64,000 bases of DNA. It comes from Arthrinium phaeospermum (lineage: Eukaryota > Ascomycota > Sordariomycetes > Amphisphaeriales > Apiosporaceae). The stretch spans positions 2,170,001-2,234,000 of the forward strand of contig QYRS01000009.1 of the NCBI GenBank assembly GCA_006503535.1, given 5' to 3'. The notes under the pieces were generated by a model. That model did not search any database and had not been told where the DNA came from. It saw only the letters and a list, made by a program, of their open reading frames with translations. Below, piece by piece: positions 11,752-23,500 of the stretch (the first letter of the stretch is position 1; each line of letters starts with the position of its first letter). Position numbers and translations under genes: made by a program.

Positions 11752-12270
11752 ATGGCCACCAACACCGGCCTGCCCTCGTTCACCATCCGCGCCATCACGC
11801 CGGCGGAGACCCACAACCTCCGGCACCGCGTGCTGTGGCCCCACAAGCCGCTCTCGTACGTCCAGCTGGACGAGGACGACCAGGGCCACCACTTCGGCGT
11901 GTTCCTCGAGGACGCGGCGCCGCTGCTGCCGCCGAACTTGCAGCACGTCCTGGAACAGCCGCAGGTGGATAGCGTGCCGACGGAGCCCGTGAGCATCATC
12001 TCCATGTTCTTCGCCGAGGACGCCAACAACAAAAAAGAGGCGAGGTTCCGCAAGTTCGCGACGGAGCCGCAGTGGCAGGGCCGCGGGGTGGGCTCGGCGC
12101 TGCTGCGGTACGCGATCGTGTTTGCGGTTACGGAGGGGGCGGAGTCGGTTTGGTGCGATGCCCGGACGTCGGCGTTGGGGTTCTATCAGCGGTTTGGGCT
12201 GGATAAGGAGGGGGAGGAGTTTTTGAAGGGGGATGTGCCTTATTTTAAGATGAGCCGGACGTTGCCTTGA
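11752..12270 (+). CDS. GNAT-family N-acetyltransferase
   Basis: Single-exon protein of 172 residues with a GNAT fold. It should transfer an acetyl group from acetyl-CoA to a small amine or other acceptor in the cytosol. The acetyl-CoA pyrophosphate loop is visible as Q109-G-R-G-V-G114, after a RKFATEPQW strand. A C-terminal SALGFYQRFGL segment matches motif B of the family. The N-terminus (FTIRAITPAETHNLRHRVLWP) resembles fungal and bacterial GNATs of about 150-170 residues. The ATG at 11752 lies in CAGCCATGGCC, a good start context. Acceptor specificity is unknown. Confidence 0.85.
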   Translation: MATNTGLPSFTIRAITPAETHNLRHRVLWPHKPLSYVQLDEDDQGHHFGVFLEDAAPLLPPNLQHVLEQPQVDSVPTEPVSIISMFFAEDANNKKEARFRKFATEPQWQGRGVGSALLRYAIVFAVTEGAESVWCDARTSALGFYQRFGLDKEGEEFLKGDVPYFKMSRTLP

Positions 12271-13180
12271 TTGGTTGGAGTGATGGGGGAACGGCTCTGT
12301 TCAAGAACGTTGAGATGGGCGGGATAGATGGGCTTTGGGAGGGGTGGCCAGGGGTTCATGGATATGGATAAATGGATAGAGGTTATCTTATTGATCATTC
12401 GGTACACTGCGATATGTTGCTGTATGTTGGGTTTATCAGGGTTTACTCTTGCAGTGGCACTGCTTTCCATGTTGGCACGCATGAGAACCAGTGTCGTCAT
12501 TCTCACCTCCCCCTATCCAGGCTGCACCGTCCTTCGAGTTTTGGTTAGCAAACATTCCAGCTTTTGCCAAGTCTCAATCCAATGTAAATCATTAAAGCCT
12601 ATTTTCATATGTCCATTCTTCATCTTGTCCAGATGACGCTGTGGCTCGCGAGTTGCATGTGGTCATGAGCAAACATCGATCATTAGGGCAGGCAGCGAGC
12701 TACGATAATCGCCTCCGTCGCGACTTGATATGGCTCCGTTGGGACTTCGCAGAATCATGAGACACTGAAATGTAGGGTTGGAATGTCTTCAAAGGTTGCT
12801 TACTAAAATGAGTTTCATACGAGAGACGATTCAATTTTCAAGTCATGGGTTCAATTTTCATATCGACCACAGAGTAGGACTCGAGTACTTCGTAGCAAAT
12901 GGTTGATAAAAGTAGTACATGAGTTTTGGTTGCAAAAGCGCGGGTTCGAAATGATAAAAATGATGTGTTTTGTGTTTTGTATGGCTAAGCTGTGTGGATG
13001 TGTGTGTGCTGCTCACGATGTCACCTGTGAAGGTGAACCTCAAAAGAAGGGCCAGGGAAACAAATTTTGATATCACGAGTTTTAATGGAGATGATGAGAG
13101 AAAAACATGAAAAAAATAAGAAAGAATACAAAAAGAAAAGAACAAAATGGCAAAAGCTCAGCTGCGAGCCCCGGTCGGTG

Positions 13181-13303
13181 TTCCCCCCTCGTCTAGAGGT
13201 GCCCTTGGGGGGAATCGAACTCGGAGGTCGCAGCCTACGAAACCCTTCCCGGACCAGGCGTCCCCGATCCGGGAGGGTTTACTTCGTGCAGCTCACTCGG
13301 CCA
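13181..13303 (-). other. tRNA-like relic with nested hairpins
   Basis: Read on the minus strand, an A-box-like TGGCCGAGTGAG (13303-13292) and a perfect B box GTTCGATTC (13220-13212) lie about 83 nt apart, a spacing found in tRNA genes with a long variable arm or intron. Between them is a strong hairpin with arms at 13,237-13,253 and 13,268-13,287. A second inverted repeat (TTCCCCCC / GGGGGGAA) lies at 13,181-13,214. No acceptor stem forms and the T stem mispairs, so this is not a working tRNA. It may be a tRNA pseudogene or a fragment of a tRNA-derived SINE. Confidence 0.3.
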
Positions 13304-13424
13304 GAATGTACAGGGGGGGGCTTCCCCGAGTACCAGACTGGGTGCGAGTGAGCTGCGATGGAAAATCAAGCTGTTGTTGGTAATTATAAGGTCTAGAAAG
13401 GTGGTAGCTTACCTATTGTTTGGT

Positions 13425-13500
13425 ACATAGCTACCTAGCTAGGGGAGCTACCTAGGTACGGGCAGGTAGGTAGGTAGGTGTGTTGCCTAGGTGGTGTACC
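13425..13500. repeat. cluster of CCTAGGTA/TAGGTA palindromic motifs
   Basis: Several overlapping copies of TACCTAGCTAGG, CTACCTAGGTA and (TAGG)n sit in about 75 bp and can fold on themselves. Motifs of this kind are scattered through many filamentous ascomycete genomes; no function is known to me. Confidence 0.45.
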
Positions 13501-14744
13501 TCCTTCACAATAGCTTCACCTCACCTCTGAATCACCTGGAGCTACAATCGCCCAGGGCAGCTTACGCCCGTGCTTGGGTGGGACGCGTAGCAAGGTAGGC
13601 CACTACTACACACGTAGTTGAAGCGCTTGGAGGGCATATGAGGCTGCCTCTTCCCACTGAGTTGCCTACTTTTGAGATATCACGTTGCCCTGTAGCCAGG
13701 ACAGTCCAGGATGCCACCCAGCTGATTAGTGAAGCACTCGAAACCATGCACCAAGCTCTGTACACAGGTAAACCCCCATCCAGATGCTCAACCAAACTGC
13801 AATATTACCGTCTTTGATACATGAGAAACCAACATTCAGTTCATGCTTGCATCCATCCTTCCCCCTTTCCCCATGCCCATTTGAACCACCACTCCTTCAT
13901 ATTCTACATGATGACAACAGCACGTCTTCTAACTGCTCACCAGCACTGATTCTTTTTGGGTAACAACACCAATATTCTGTCCTCTACTCTAGGCTGGTTG
14001 ATACGGGTAGTGATACATATATGCAGTTATTGTTCAATGGAAGGATGAAATTCTTCCCATGATACCTGTCCATGATGCCCGCCAAACACTTACCGAAATA
14101 AACGAGCCAGAAGTAAATAAGTTCTAGGCGGCCTGTTCTGAGATGAATGTCCCAACTCTCATATAATCGTGCGTGGGAAAGGATTTGTTTGAGTTTAGAT
14201 AGGAGGCTGGTGAGCAATGAGCCAGGCCGTTTCAGGGCCGAGGCCAGAAAAGGAGATGGGCATTGGCAGCTTCAGATTCCTTCCTTCTTTCTTCTCTCTT
14301 GATGCTCTCACATGCGATCCCTCTCAAATGGACTTTGTTCGCGGTTGTCAAACCCCAATACTGTTAAACCGAATACAGGCATCTGTTTCGCTGTTCAGTC
14401 TCGCCGTCCCATCTACGCCGCGTATATCTCGGCTCTGTCCAACCCAACGAAGCTGATGAACAACTTGAGTCGATGCGGCGATCAGACAAGCTTCGTTGTC
14501 TCATCCTGTGATAATTGAAAACATTGAAGGAAGGGAGTCATTTCAATGGTTTCAGGGGACATTCATGTATGAGAAATAGTATATTAGCGGATTCACTGAA
14601 ATAAATTTGCTTATGACTTGCTGATAAACCATCTCAAGTAAAGAACTTCAAGGGACGAAGAAACGCCGAGATTCATTCACCACCCTTGATCTGCTACTAG
14701 CCAGTCGTACCCAGCCCATCCAGCTCGCCGCCCTCCATTCCACC

Positions 14745-16701
14745 TCAGCAACACACTACCTTGGCCCGGATCCCCTGGCTCTCCCGCTTCGGCACCCCGA
14801 CGAACAAGTCGCGGTCAATAATCAGGTCACGCTCCACCGTGGTGTCGTAGGGCGGTAAGTCGAAGCGCGCAACGACATAGGCGAGCGCGAGGTAGAGTTC
14901 GGCCCAGGCCAGGTTGATACCGATACACGAGCGGCTGCCGCGCATGAACGACACCTATCATTTGGTCCACTTGTGTAAGCCACTGTTCTTTTAGGGAAAG
15001 TAAAGAAAAGAAAATAAATGCCCTGTGTCATAGGAGAGAGGGTGATGATGCCTCCCCCTTCAGAATCGATTTGGAAAAGAGGGGAAAAGAGGAACGATAA
15101 CAACTTACCATGTACCGATCCAGCCGCCGCCCGTCCTCGCGCGGAGGCGCGTCGACCCAGCGCTCGGGCCGGAACTCGAGCGGGCGCGGGAACAGGTCCG
15201 GGTCGTGGTTGACGATGTAGTTGAGCTGGCTGACGGGGGTGCCCGGCGGGATGGTCCAGGCGCCGTACTGCAAGGGCTCGCGGGCCACGCGCGGGAGGCG
15301 GCCGGTGACGCCGGACATCATGCGGACGCCTTCTGTGATGCACGCGGTCTGGGGGGATCGGATTGATCGATTAGTTCTTAGTTCAAATGGATAAGGACGA
15401 TATAGCAGCAGCAGATCAAGAAGACGCATAGAATATGGCACATACCAGGTACGGAAGTTTCTCGAGTTTCGCAAGTGAGAAAGTCCCATCGGGTTCCATC
15501 CCCACGGTCGCAATCTCATCCCGGAGCCTTTGGCGCTTAGCCGGATCCTCATTGATATAGAACGAAATCATAGCAAGACTCTTAGCCGTCGTCTCGGTCC
15601 CCGCCCCAATGACAATCAGCGCCTCCGCCTCGAGCCGCTCCGCCGTCTTCTCCTCAGGCGGTAGATCGCTATCGAGCAAGGACTGAAAGATGGATCCCTC
15701 AACCTTGTTCTTCTCCTTGTCGTCGCCGGATGAACCGCCAGCATTGTTGTTGTTGTTCCGGGCAAGTATCTCATCAATCCGCGCCCGCGTCAGCCCCTGG
15801 AAAACCAAGAGCCCCGCCGCGGGGTGCTTCAAGGCTTGCAGCAGCCACAGCGGCGTCCGCTCAATCACAGGCCAGAGCCAGGGGAACTGGCGCAGAAACA
15901 CGCCGTTGGCCGACTGGCTGACGATGGCGTCCTTCCACAGCAGCCCGAAGTCGGGCTCGTCGAGGTGGCGCGTGCGGGCGCCGAAGGCGAAGTCGGTGAT
16001 GATGTCCATGGTCAGGGCCGTGAAGGCGACGTCGAGGCGGATCACCTCGTTTGTTGTTGCCGCGGCGGCGAACCGGCGGCACAGGTGCTCGACCTTCTCG
16101 CGGATCTGGGGCTCCTTGTCCGTGATGGACTTCTTGGAGAAGAAGGGGTTCAGGGGCGCGCGGCGGAGGCGGTGGAGGTGGTGGTCCACGGTCGCGAAGC
16201 CGGAGGTCGTGTTGCCGGCTAGTTTGACCTGTTCGCACACAGCATAGGTGCACTATCAGTTTCTGTGTTACGACAGCTAAGGAAGTATTTTAGGTTGGAG
16301 CGCACCCAGGCCGCCGACTTGTCCCGCTTCTTGGACGAAGGGGCGTAGATCTCATCGTAGTAGTCTGGATCCCGGATGTGCAGCTCATTGGGCATGATGC
16401 GCACGATTGGTCCTGGCATTCATTTTCATTAGCATGTTCCTGTCACCAGTAACAGGAAGTATATGGGGGCAAACCCACCATATTGGTCATGAAGTTTCTG
16501 GATCTGCCATATGAACTGGCCCTGTCGGACAATGTCGTGGTAGAACTCGTACCACTCCGTCGTCGCCGCCAGCTTGGGTCCGGGGAAACCGGCCAGCGGA
16601 TGCAGCGTGACTCGGTAAACCGCCAGCGCGGCGGTGTACAGCAGTAACAGCCCGGCCCCGTACGCAGCGAGCGCCGCGTTGCTGGTGTCGAGCAATCCCA
16701 T
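14745..16701 (-). CDS. cytochrome P450 monooxygenase (five exons)
   Basis: Membrane-bound haem-thiolate monooxygenase of 520 residues. Exons: 16701-16479, 16412-16306, 16228-15446, 15348-15109 and 14954-14745, all in frame. An N-terminal anchor helix (about residues 12-30) leads to the proline hinge [11 protein letters not shown]. The I-helix oxygen-binding motif GAGTETT lies near residue 318, ExxR is E377-R380, and the haem loop is [10 protein letters not shown] with Cys461. Overall layout (short anchor, [16 protein letters not shown] in the C-helix region, FRPERW) is that of the fungal clan that includes trichodiene-oxygenase-like enzymes. A Ser/Asn-rich insertion ([18 protein letters not shown]) lies before the I-helix. 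No reductase or biosynthetic core enzyme is adjacent, so the substrate is unknown. Confidence 0.9.
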
Positions 16702-17431
16702 GGTGTGTACGTAGATATATCAATGTCTCACTGTTTTGCTTCAAGCTCCGGCATACTTACTTCGTGCTACCTCGAGCAGCGCGGAGAGGGAACGCCCAAG
16801 CCATTGATGTTATAGCCCAGCCCGGAAAGGAGGGGTCCCCCCGATTGCTTCATCTATCTATTGGGCATGCACGACGACGGGGCTTCGAAATGCGATGCAT
16901 ATTCGGAGAGACCCTCGTCACGTCATGATTGGATCAGCACCAGAGCGGATCCGGGACTTCCTTTTCCAAAAGGAAGGAAAACCCGCGTGAGATGCCGTAG
17001 TAGCGATCTGGAGGCAGCCAATCGAACCCGGATGGGACAAGCTTTCTTGTGCCAAGGACGACACATGGAGATTGGGGGTTAGCTCTCGACTTTCTCTAGG
17101 TAGCTTTCAGTGTGACTATGCAAGATGGCGTTGCATTATCTCCAGATGGTAATAGGTCCGAGGAGTAAGCACTTGTATAAGAAGCAGGGGATTCGATTGG
17201 CCGTGGCAATGGTGAACGGGTTGCCCCGCTGTCTTGGCAATGGAGCACTCTGTACGTCAATCAGAGGTATCATTTCCACTGCATCAAGAGTTTGAAAAAG
17301 CAAGTAAGAAGAACTGGTGGATGGTATTGTGATTATTATTTCATTACTCGTAATCTGTGGTTCATTTGATATGTAGGCGTGCACTCATACTCAGAAGAAG
17401 TAGACAGGCTAAGGCTTCCAGTCAGTCACGT
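16702..17431. other. P450 promoter and dehydrogenase 3' flank
   Basis: About 730 bp between two minus-strand genes. It contains the upstream region of the P450 and the presumed 3' UTR of the dehydrogenase. I see no other feature. Confidence 0.4.
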
Positions 17432-18993
17432 CTAGTATTTCGTCAAAGGCGGGCACCCTTGGCACGCCGGCAGCGAGAACTTGGTCTCGACAAAGACCTT
17501 CTGCATGCCATCCTCGCGCGCCTCGAACTTGTAGTAGACCTTGTCGAGGTCCTCCATGCGGACGCGGTGCGACACCATGTCCAAGGGGTCGATCTCGCCC
17601 GTCTCGATCTGCTTCAGAAGCTCCCCCCAGTACTTGTGCACCGGCGCCTGGCCGTTGCCGATGAGGCGGATACCGCGCTGCATCAGCGAGCCGACGTTGA
17701 AGTGGTTGGTCTGGAAGGGTGAGATGCGTTAGCGATGACGGATTATGAAAAATGGAACATTGGTGGGTTCGAGCCATCAAGGTCCCCCCAATGGAGGGAT
17801 GAACTATTGTGGAAGAAGGGGGAGGGGAGGGAGAAGAACTTACGTAGCCAACATAAACACCCGTAACACCGCACCGACCGTAATTCCTCACACCCTCAAC
17901 CATCTCGTTAATGATCTCGCTCGTGTCCGTCTCGGCGCCGACGGCCATCTCGAGCCAGTGCGCCCAACCCTTGGCGTACTCTCCCGCCGCGCACTCGAGC
18001 GCGCAGTCGGGGCCCCGTCCTCCGCAGAGCTCCTTGAGGCGCGACACGACCGTCTCCTTGTTGGTGAGGCCAAACGAGAGCTTCTTGTAGTCGATCAGGG
18101 TGCCGAGCTTCTCGGCGTACTTGGCGGGCCAGTGCTCGCGGATGTAGGTCAGGCGCGGCTCCGTGTCAACGAAGTGGACCTTGGAGGCGCCCGCCTGCGC
18201 TGCGAAGATGCCGGCAAAGTGCCCGATGGGCCCCGCGCCGAACACCGCGACCGTGTCGTTCGGGTAGACGGCCGTGTCTTGGGCGCAGTTGTAGGCGGTG
18301 CAGAGCGTGTCCGACAGGTAGAGCGCCTTCTCATCGGGGACGCTTTCGGGGATTTCCAGCAGGTTCACGTCGGCCATGGGCACGCGCACGTACTCGGCCT
18401 GGCCACCTGCGAAACCGCCGACCAGGTGGGAGAAGCCGAAGAGTCCCGCCGTCTGGCCGCCGTACATGGACTTGGCCGTCTGGTTCGAGGCCGTCTTCTC
18501 GCACATGGACGAGAGCTTCTGCTTGCAGAAGAAGCAGTCGCCGCAGGCAATCTGGAACGACGCCACGTAGCGCTTGCCCTTGGCCACCTTCGTGACCGAG
18601 GGGCCCACCTCGTCCACGATACCACAGAACTCGTGGCCGAGGATGTCGCCCTTGTTCAATTGGATGATGGCGCCTACGCATACAGGTCAGCCCGCGATCA
18701 CAACTTCTTCAGCATGGGGAAGACAACGAACCGTGCAACAAGTGCAAATCACTTCCGCAGACGGTGCTTCCGGTGACCTTGAGGATGACATCGTTGTCCT
18801 CCAAGATCTTGGGCCGGGCGACGTCCTGCACCTCGACCTTGTTCTTGCCCATCCACACCAGGGCCTTCATCGTCTCGCCGCCGTCCTTTCCGACACCGGC
18901 TTGGCCATAGTTGGCAATGTCCTGCTCTAGGATTGCGCTGCCGTCATGTCCTATCGCCTTCTCGGCGGCGTATGCTGCTTGGGATGCTGCCAT
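17432..18993 (-). CDS. zinc-dependent alcohol dehydrogenase, formaldehyde-dehydrogenase-like
   Basis: Medium-chain dehydrogenase of 456 residues in three exons: 18993-18732, 18673-17844 and 17710-17432. Catalytic zinc site: Cys79 in VCGSDLH and His101-Glu102 in GHE. Structural zinc site: Cys131, Cys134, Cys137 and Cys145 (CGDCFFC...C). The Rossmann motif is GAGPIG near residue 216. The long insertions around the structural zinc and after the nucleotide-binding region fit the glutathione-independent formaldehyde dehydrogenase-like subgroup, so oxidation of an alcohol or aldehyde with NAD is likely. About 40 extra N-terminal residues (Ala-rich, with AEKAIGHDG) precede MKALVW. They may be a leader or may reflect a start choice; Met42 is the alternative. 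The substrate is not known. Confidence 0.88.
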
Positions 18994-20534
18994 AGTGACC
19001 TTTGTTCTGGGCTCACGAAATCAATTGGTGTGAGCTGTTTCTTTTCCTTCTGGTTCCGGAGCAAGATACGTGTTGGCGCTAATCAACAAGTATCGAGGAG
19101 TTTTGGTTCGTCTGGTTCAAAGAAAGGGTATCACAATCGCAAGTTCGTTTCGATATAAGAGTAATGGGTTCAATCAAAAGTAAGTATGATGCGATGCTGG
19201 GTGCGTCTTTCCTTCTTATATACTCACGTTACCTGCCTTTGACGGGGATACGCACGCAAAACGACGTAACAACCACCCGAACCCAAACCCCGATCAATGG
19301 ATCAAGTCGTACATACTGACCTCACTACTTCCACGCGACGACCCCGCGATTGGCAATTGGCAAGGGGCCGTTAGTTGCTCCGCGACAAAATCCCCTCCAT
19401 GTTGATCTTGGCTGTATGACGTTGGGAACGGTTCGCGGTGGTGGCAGGCATGGCTCAGAGCGACGTCATGGACTTTTTGTCCTGGGTGAGAAAGGGCGCG
19501 GCTCTCCATTCAAAACACCACATAGCGGTCCACCGAATGCCAGGCTGCAAGAGCGGGCGGGCTCCGCGCGGCAGTTGGATGGCAGTTGCATCCTTCTTAT
19601 CGCCGATAGTGGCAAAGCCGAAGACAGCAATGCCAGATCTAACATCGAGTTGTGACCAGTGATCGGAATGTAGGATCGAGAAAGTACAGGCTGGAGGGAG
19701 CACGCAGATCGAGGAGTCTAAGGTCCGACCCAAGCAGTTCTAGGGGGCCGCCCCGCCGGAGAAATTGATCCGGCCTACGTTCACTGCCTTGATCCTGGAA
19801 TAAGTAGAGTAGCAAACCATTTTGTAAGACTATTTCACTTAACAATTCTATATGTACGGAGTACGATTTGCCCGAATACCCAAACAATATCTTTATTGAA
19901 CGCATATCGAGAAGAAGCAAAATTGAATGCATTATAAATATCAACTGTATCTTCGCTTGCGGAATGCTGTCCAAGTCAATACCGCCATGGTGTGTGCGGT
20001 CAGGACACGAATCTCAATGACCCCTAACCTATTTCCCCACAAACCCCAACATTGAAGTCCGCTAGCGGGCTACACCTCCAGATCAAATCATTTTCAAGTC
20101 AAGCGACATCACGACCTACTGCATACTCATTTCGAAATATCAATGACGTGGATTCTATTTCAGGAAGTGTTAACAGCCAATTTGGCCTTCTTCATCCTCA
20201 TTTTGTTCTATCCCACTAAGCAAGAGTTCTTTCCTCTTGGCTGTGCAGTGGTAAGGTGTCTATTCCTTTCTGTTTGAATGCCTTACTCCCCTTTGTCCTA
20301 GGCGTCTGCTATCCCAGTGGCTGCTATCCCAGTCAGCCAGTGTCTCTTGTGGGAAAGAGTACCCGTTATTCGAAACATTCCCACTATTCACTTGAGACAT
20401 CATGTTCATCCCACAAGAGTAAATGCTAACACCGAGAGTCGATAGGCTAGTCAGTCCATTCATTCAGTATTAACGCCGTTGCCCATTCCTTTAGCCATAA
20501 CAAATGCTGGGGTATCAACCACTAAAACTACGAA
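18994..20534. other. intergenic region without a recognisable gene
   Basis: About 1.5 kb between the dehydrogenase start and the PRP24-like stop. A TACGGAGTAC-type motif lies near 19,856. There are no open frames with coding character. Confidence 0.4.
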
Positions 20535-23500
20535 CTACTTACTCCCACCCAAAAACATGGCCTTAAAATCTGCATTGCTCTTTGGCTTCGCAGGGCCGGT
20601 TCCGTTTGGAGACTCCGTCGTTTTCGTGTTCTTGACGAATCCCAACACCTTCTTGGGCCCGCGACCCCCTGGATTCGGCCCAGGCCGCCGGATGCTTGGC
20701 GGCGCCATCAACTTATCCGTGACACGGGTCTCGCCCTTCTGGCGCTTCAGCTCCTCCACCGTACCAGTGCGCAGTTTGCGGCCAGGTACTATTTCATACC
20801 CATCCAACTGTAGCATGGCTCGGCCCACAGTGTTGACATCAGCATATTCGATAATGGCTCCTTGATGGTTCGGCTGGAGAACCAGCTTGACAATCTCTCC
20901 ATGTTTCTCGGCCAGTGCGCGCAGTCGCGCATCGTTGACCGTGTCGGGCACGTTCAACAGTGCCACCGTCCGATCTTGAATCTCTTCTCTCGTAGGCCCA
21001 GTTCCATGTGAGTCGGTTCCTTCCATGGCAACGTCCCCATCCGCACTGGCCTCGCGAGTAGTTCGCGCCGTGGGCTTGAACTTGGTCTCTTTGCTCACTT
21101 CAACTTCTACGATGCTGTTCCCAAGCTTCGTATAGTGAAGTCCGACTGCTTTCTCGGCTTCTTCCTTGGTAGCGAACGTAGCAAATGCCGTACCCTTGCT
21201 GTGACCGGCAAGGTTCCGGAGGATGCGGACTGTTTGTACCTCTCCGTACTGTTCCAGCACTTTGCGGAGGTCTCTGTCGGTCATCTTCGTATCGACATTC
21301 TTCAGATGCAGCTCGCGCCCTTCGGCGATAGCGCCATCTCGCTTCTTCTTGTTCGACGGGTCCGAGTATTTAGCCTGCAAATTATACTTGCCCTCCAAAG
21401 TCTTGCCATTCATCTGCGTGGCTTTTTGGGCAGCCTCTGCGTCTCGGAATGACACATAGCAGAAGCGGCGTCGGGTGTCGAACTTGAGCGAGGGGAACCG
21501 AATGTTGAACATGTCGCCGCAGTGTTTGAAGAGATTATGGATGTACGCCTCATCTGCAGTCGGCGGATAATTCGAGACGAATATGGTGAGACCGGTACCT
21601 GGCTTGACAGTGATCTGGGATGTCCCAAAATACTTGTTGTCCCGCAGGAGGGCCGACTGCATCTCCTCCGGCGACTCGAACTCGATCAAGGCCAAAGAAG
21701 ATCCACCATCCTTCTCCTTCTCAACCATCAAATTGACAATATGGCCGTACTCCTTGAAGTACTTGCGAATGGCTGTCTGAGTGACGTCGGCGGGCATGTT
21801 TGTGACAAGGATCGACGTGTTCTCGCGATCGCGTTTCAGAACCTCTTCCGAGGTTGCTGGCTGTACACCGTGAGACTCGGCGTTCTTAGGCCGTTTGCTG
21901 GCTTGGCTCTCCACCTCGTCTGTTTCCTCGTCTCGCTTCCTCTTAAAACTCGACGGGGAACCCTGCAGCTGCAATGCTGCAGTCTCCTCGGTGATAGAGC
22001 GAGCTTGTTGCTGTTGCGCCTCTACCTGGGCGGCATAAGCAGCAGCCGCCTTGGCTTGCTCGTGCTGCCTGCGTTCTGCCACGGCCTTTCGGGTCTTGTG
22101 TATGGCGTCCAGTCCTCTGCGCAGGGTCACGGCGTGCTCATAGTCGTTCAGATGCTGAGAGTAGACTTCCATGATACGTTCGGGCCAGTCGAGATGGTTT
22201 TGCTGGAGGGCTCGCGCAAGGACTTCGGTAGCAAGTGTAGGAACACGAAGAGGCCTCTCCCCATTGTTAGCTGGAGTAGGACTTCTTGGTCGTGGTTGCG
22301 AGGAGAAAACCATCATCTCCCACAGGTAGTAGTTGAGCCAAAAGTCGTAGCTGTTGGCAAGTAATGATTTCTGCGCCGCGCGGGTCCAGACTTTGCGAGC
22401 GTTCTCGACTTCGCCCTTCTTTTCGGTCAAATACTGGACGAGGATCCGTTCGATTCGGTAGTTCGGGTCGCCCTTATACTCTTTCTTGTACAGGCGCTCG
22501 CCCCATAGCTGGACGTCTTCCAGTGCAACAGACAGGCCGACGTCTGCTATGTCCACGGCATCTTCGTGTGCACTAGGGTTCATGGCTGTACGCTTGAGGT
22601 AGCCGCACCACGCGGCATACATATCGATCACTCCCGTCATCCCGTTCTTGTCGAGGGCCTTGGTGTTGGTTGCGGCGTGCTTGATGTGTTCGACATCCTG
22701 GAAGGTCAATCCCGACTCCTCAGCACCCAGAATGTAGCGGGCCCAAAGCATTCCCGACCAGGGGCAGTGCGAGACAGCACGTTGGTGAACACCCAGCATG
22801 TCTGGGATGTCGTACTGCAGGGTTGATGTTTTCGATATAGTTTGGAGACTGGAGATGTAGACAGTATAGTTGGCCCAGATCTCATCATCCTCTGTAAAGA
22901 TGCCACTGAGGGCTCTCGAATAGAGGGCAAGGCCAAGCGCAACAGGCAAGGTAGGGCTTTTGCGGCTGTCCTCGGTCTGCGCTGTTTCCCAGTCCAAGTA
23001 CTCCCGCATGATGTTCTTCTGCTCTTCAACGTCGCCAGCTCTTTCAGCCCGCCGAAGCTTGAGTTCGCGAGGCTCGCGCTCCTCGTAGGCTGCCTTGGCT
23101 CCCTGGGCGTTGGCTGTGACCTCCTTGAACTCGGACTCGTAGGCAGCATTGTTGTATTCGCTGAGAAAGCCGGAGAACATTTGCGACGTCTCGTCCCAAG
23201 TGGCGTGGGGAATTGCGAGGCGGTCGCGGAAGAGGCGTGTGATGCGCTTCACGCCAAACGGGGTGCGAGTGCGAGCGAGCTGCTCCTGCTCGATGGAAAT
23301 CCAACGGTTCCAGAACTCGTGACTGTCGTTGACTCGGTACATGATCGGCTTGTAGCTGTCGCTCCATAAGCTCAAGGCCGAGTTGAAAGAAAAAATTTGT
23401 TGGCCGAGCTGCTGCTCCTCGGCAGACCATCCGGCCTCATTGCTCTGGCAATCGGTGAAAAGCGACCAGAAGTATTCGCAGTACGCAAGCCATATCCGCA

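Larger units (their letters stand above)
12271..14744. other. intergenic region with hairpins and CCTAGGTA-type motifs
   Basis: About 2.5 kb with no convincing gene. It holds a structured tRNA-like relic at 13,181-13,303 and a cluster of short TAGGTA/CCTAGG palindromes at 13,425-13,500, listed separately. The rest is unremarkable, with short frames only. Confidence 0.4.

Noticed and set aside
12935..12960. GGGTTCGAAA resembling a B box
   Set aside because: No A box at a suitable distance and no stems.
17745..18776. 343-codon plus-strand frame over the dehydrogenase
   Set aside because: The minus strand has the zinc and NAD motifs with proper introns; the plus frame has none.
21522..22364. 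280-codon frame antisense to the PRP24-like gene
   Set aside because: It lies wholly inside the coding region of a clear HAT/RRM protein and shows no family signature.
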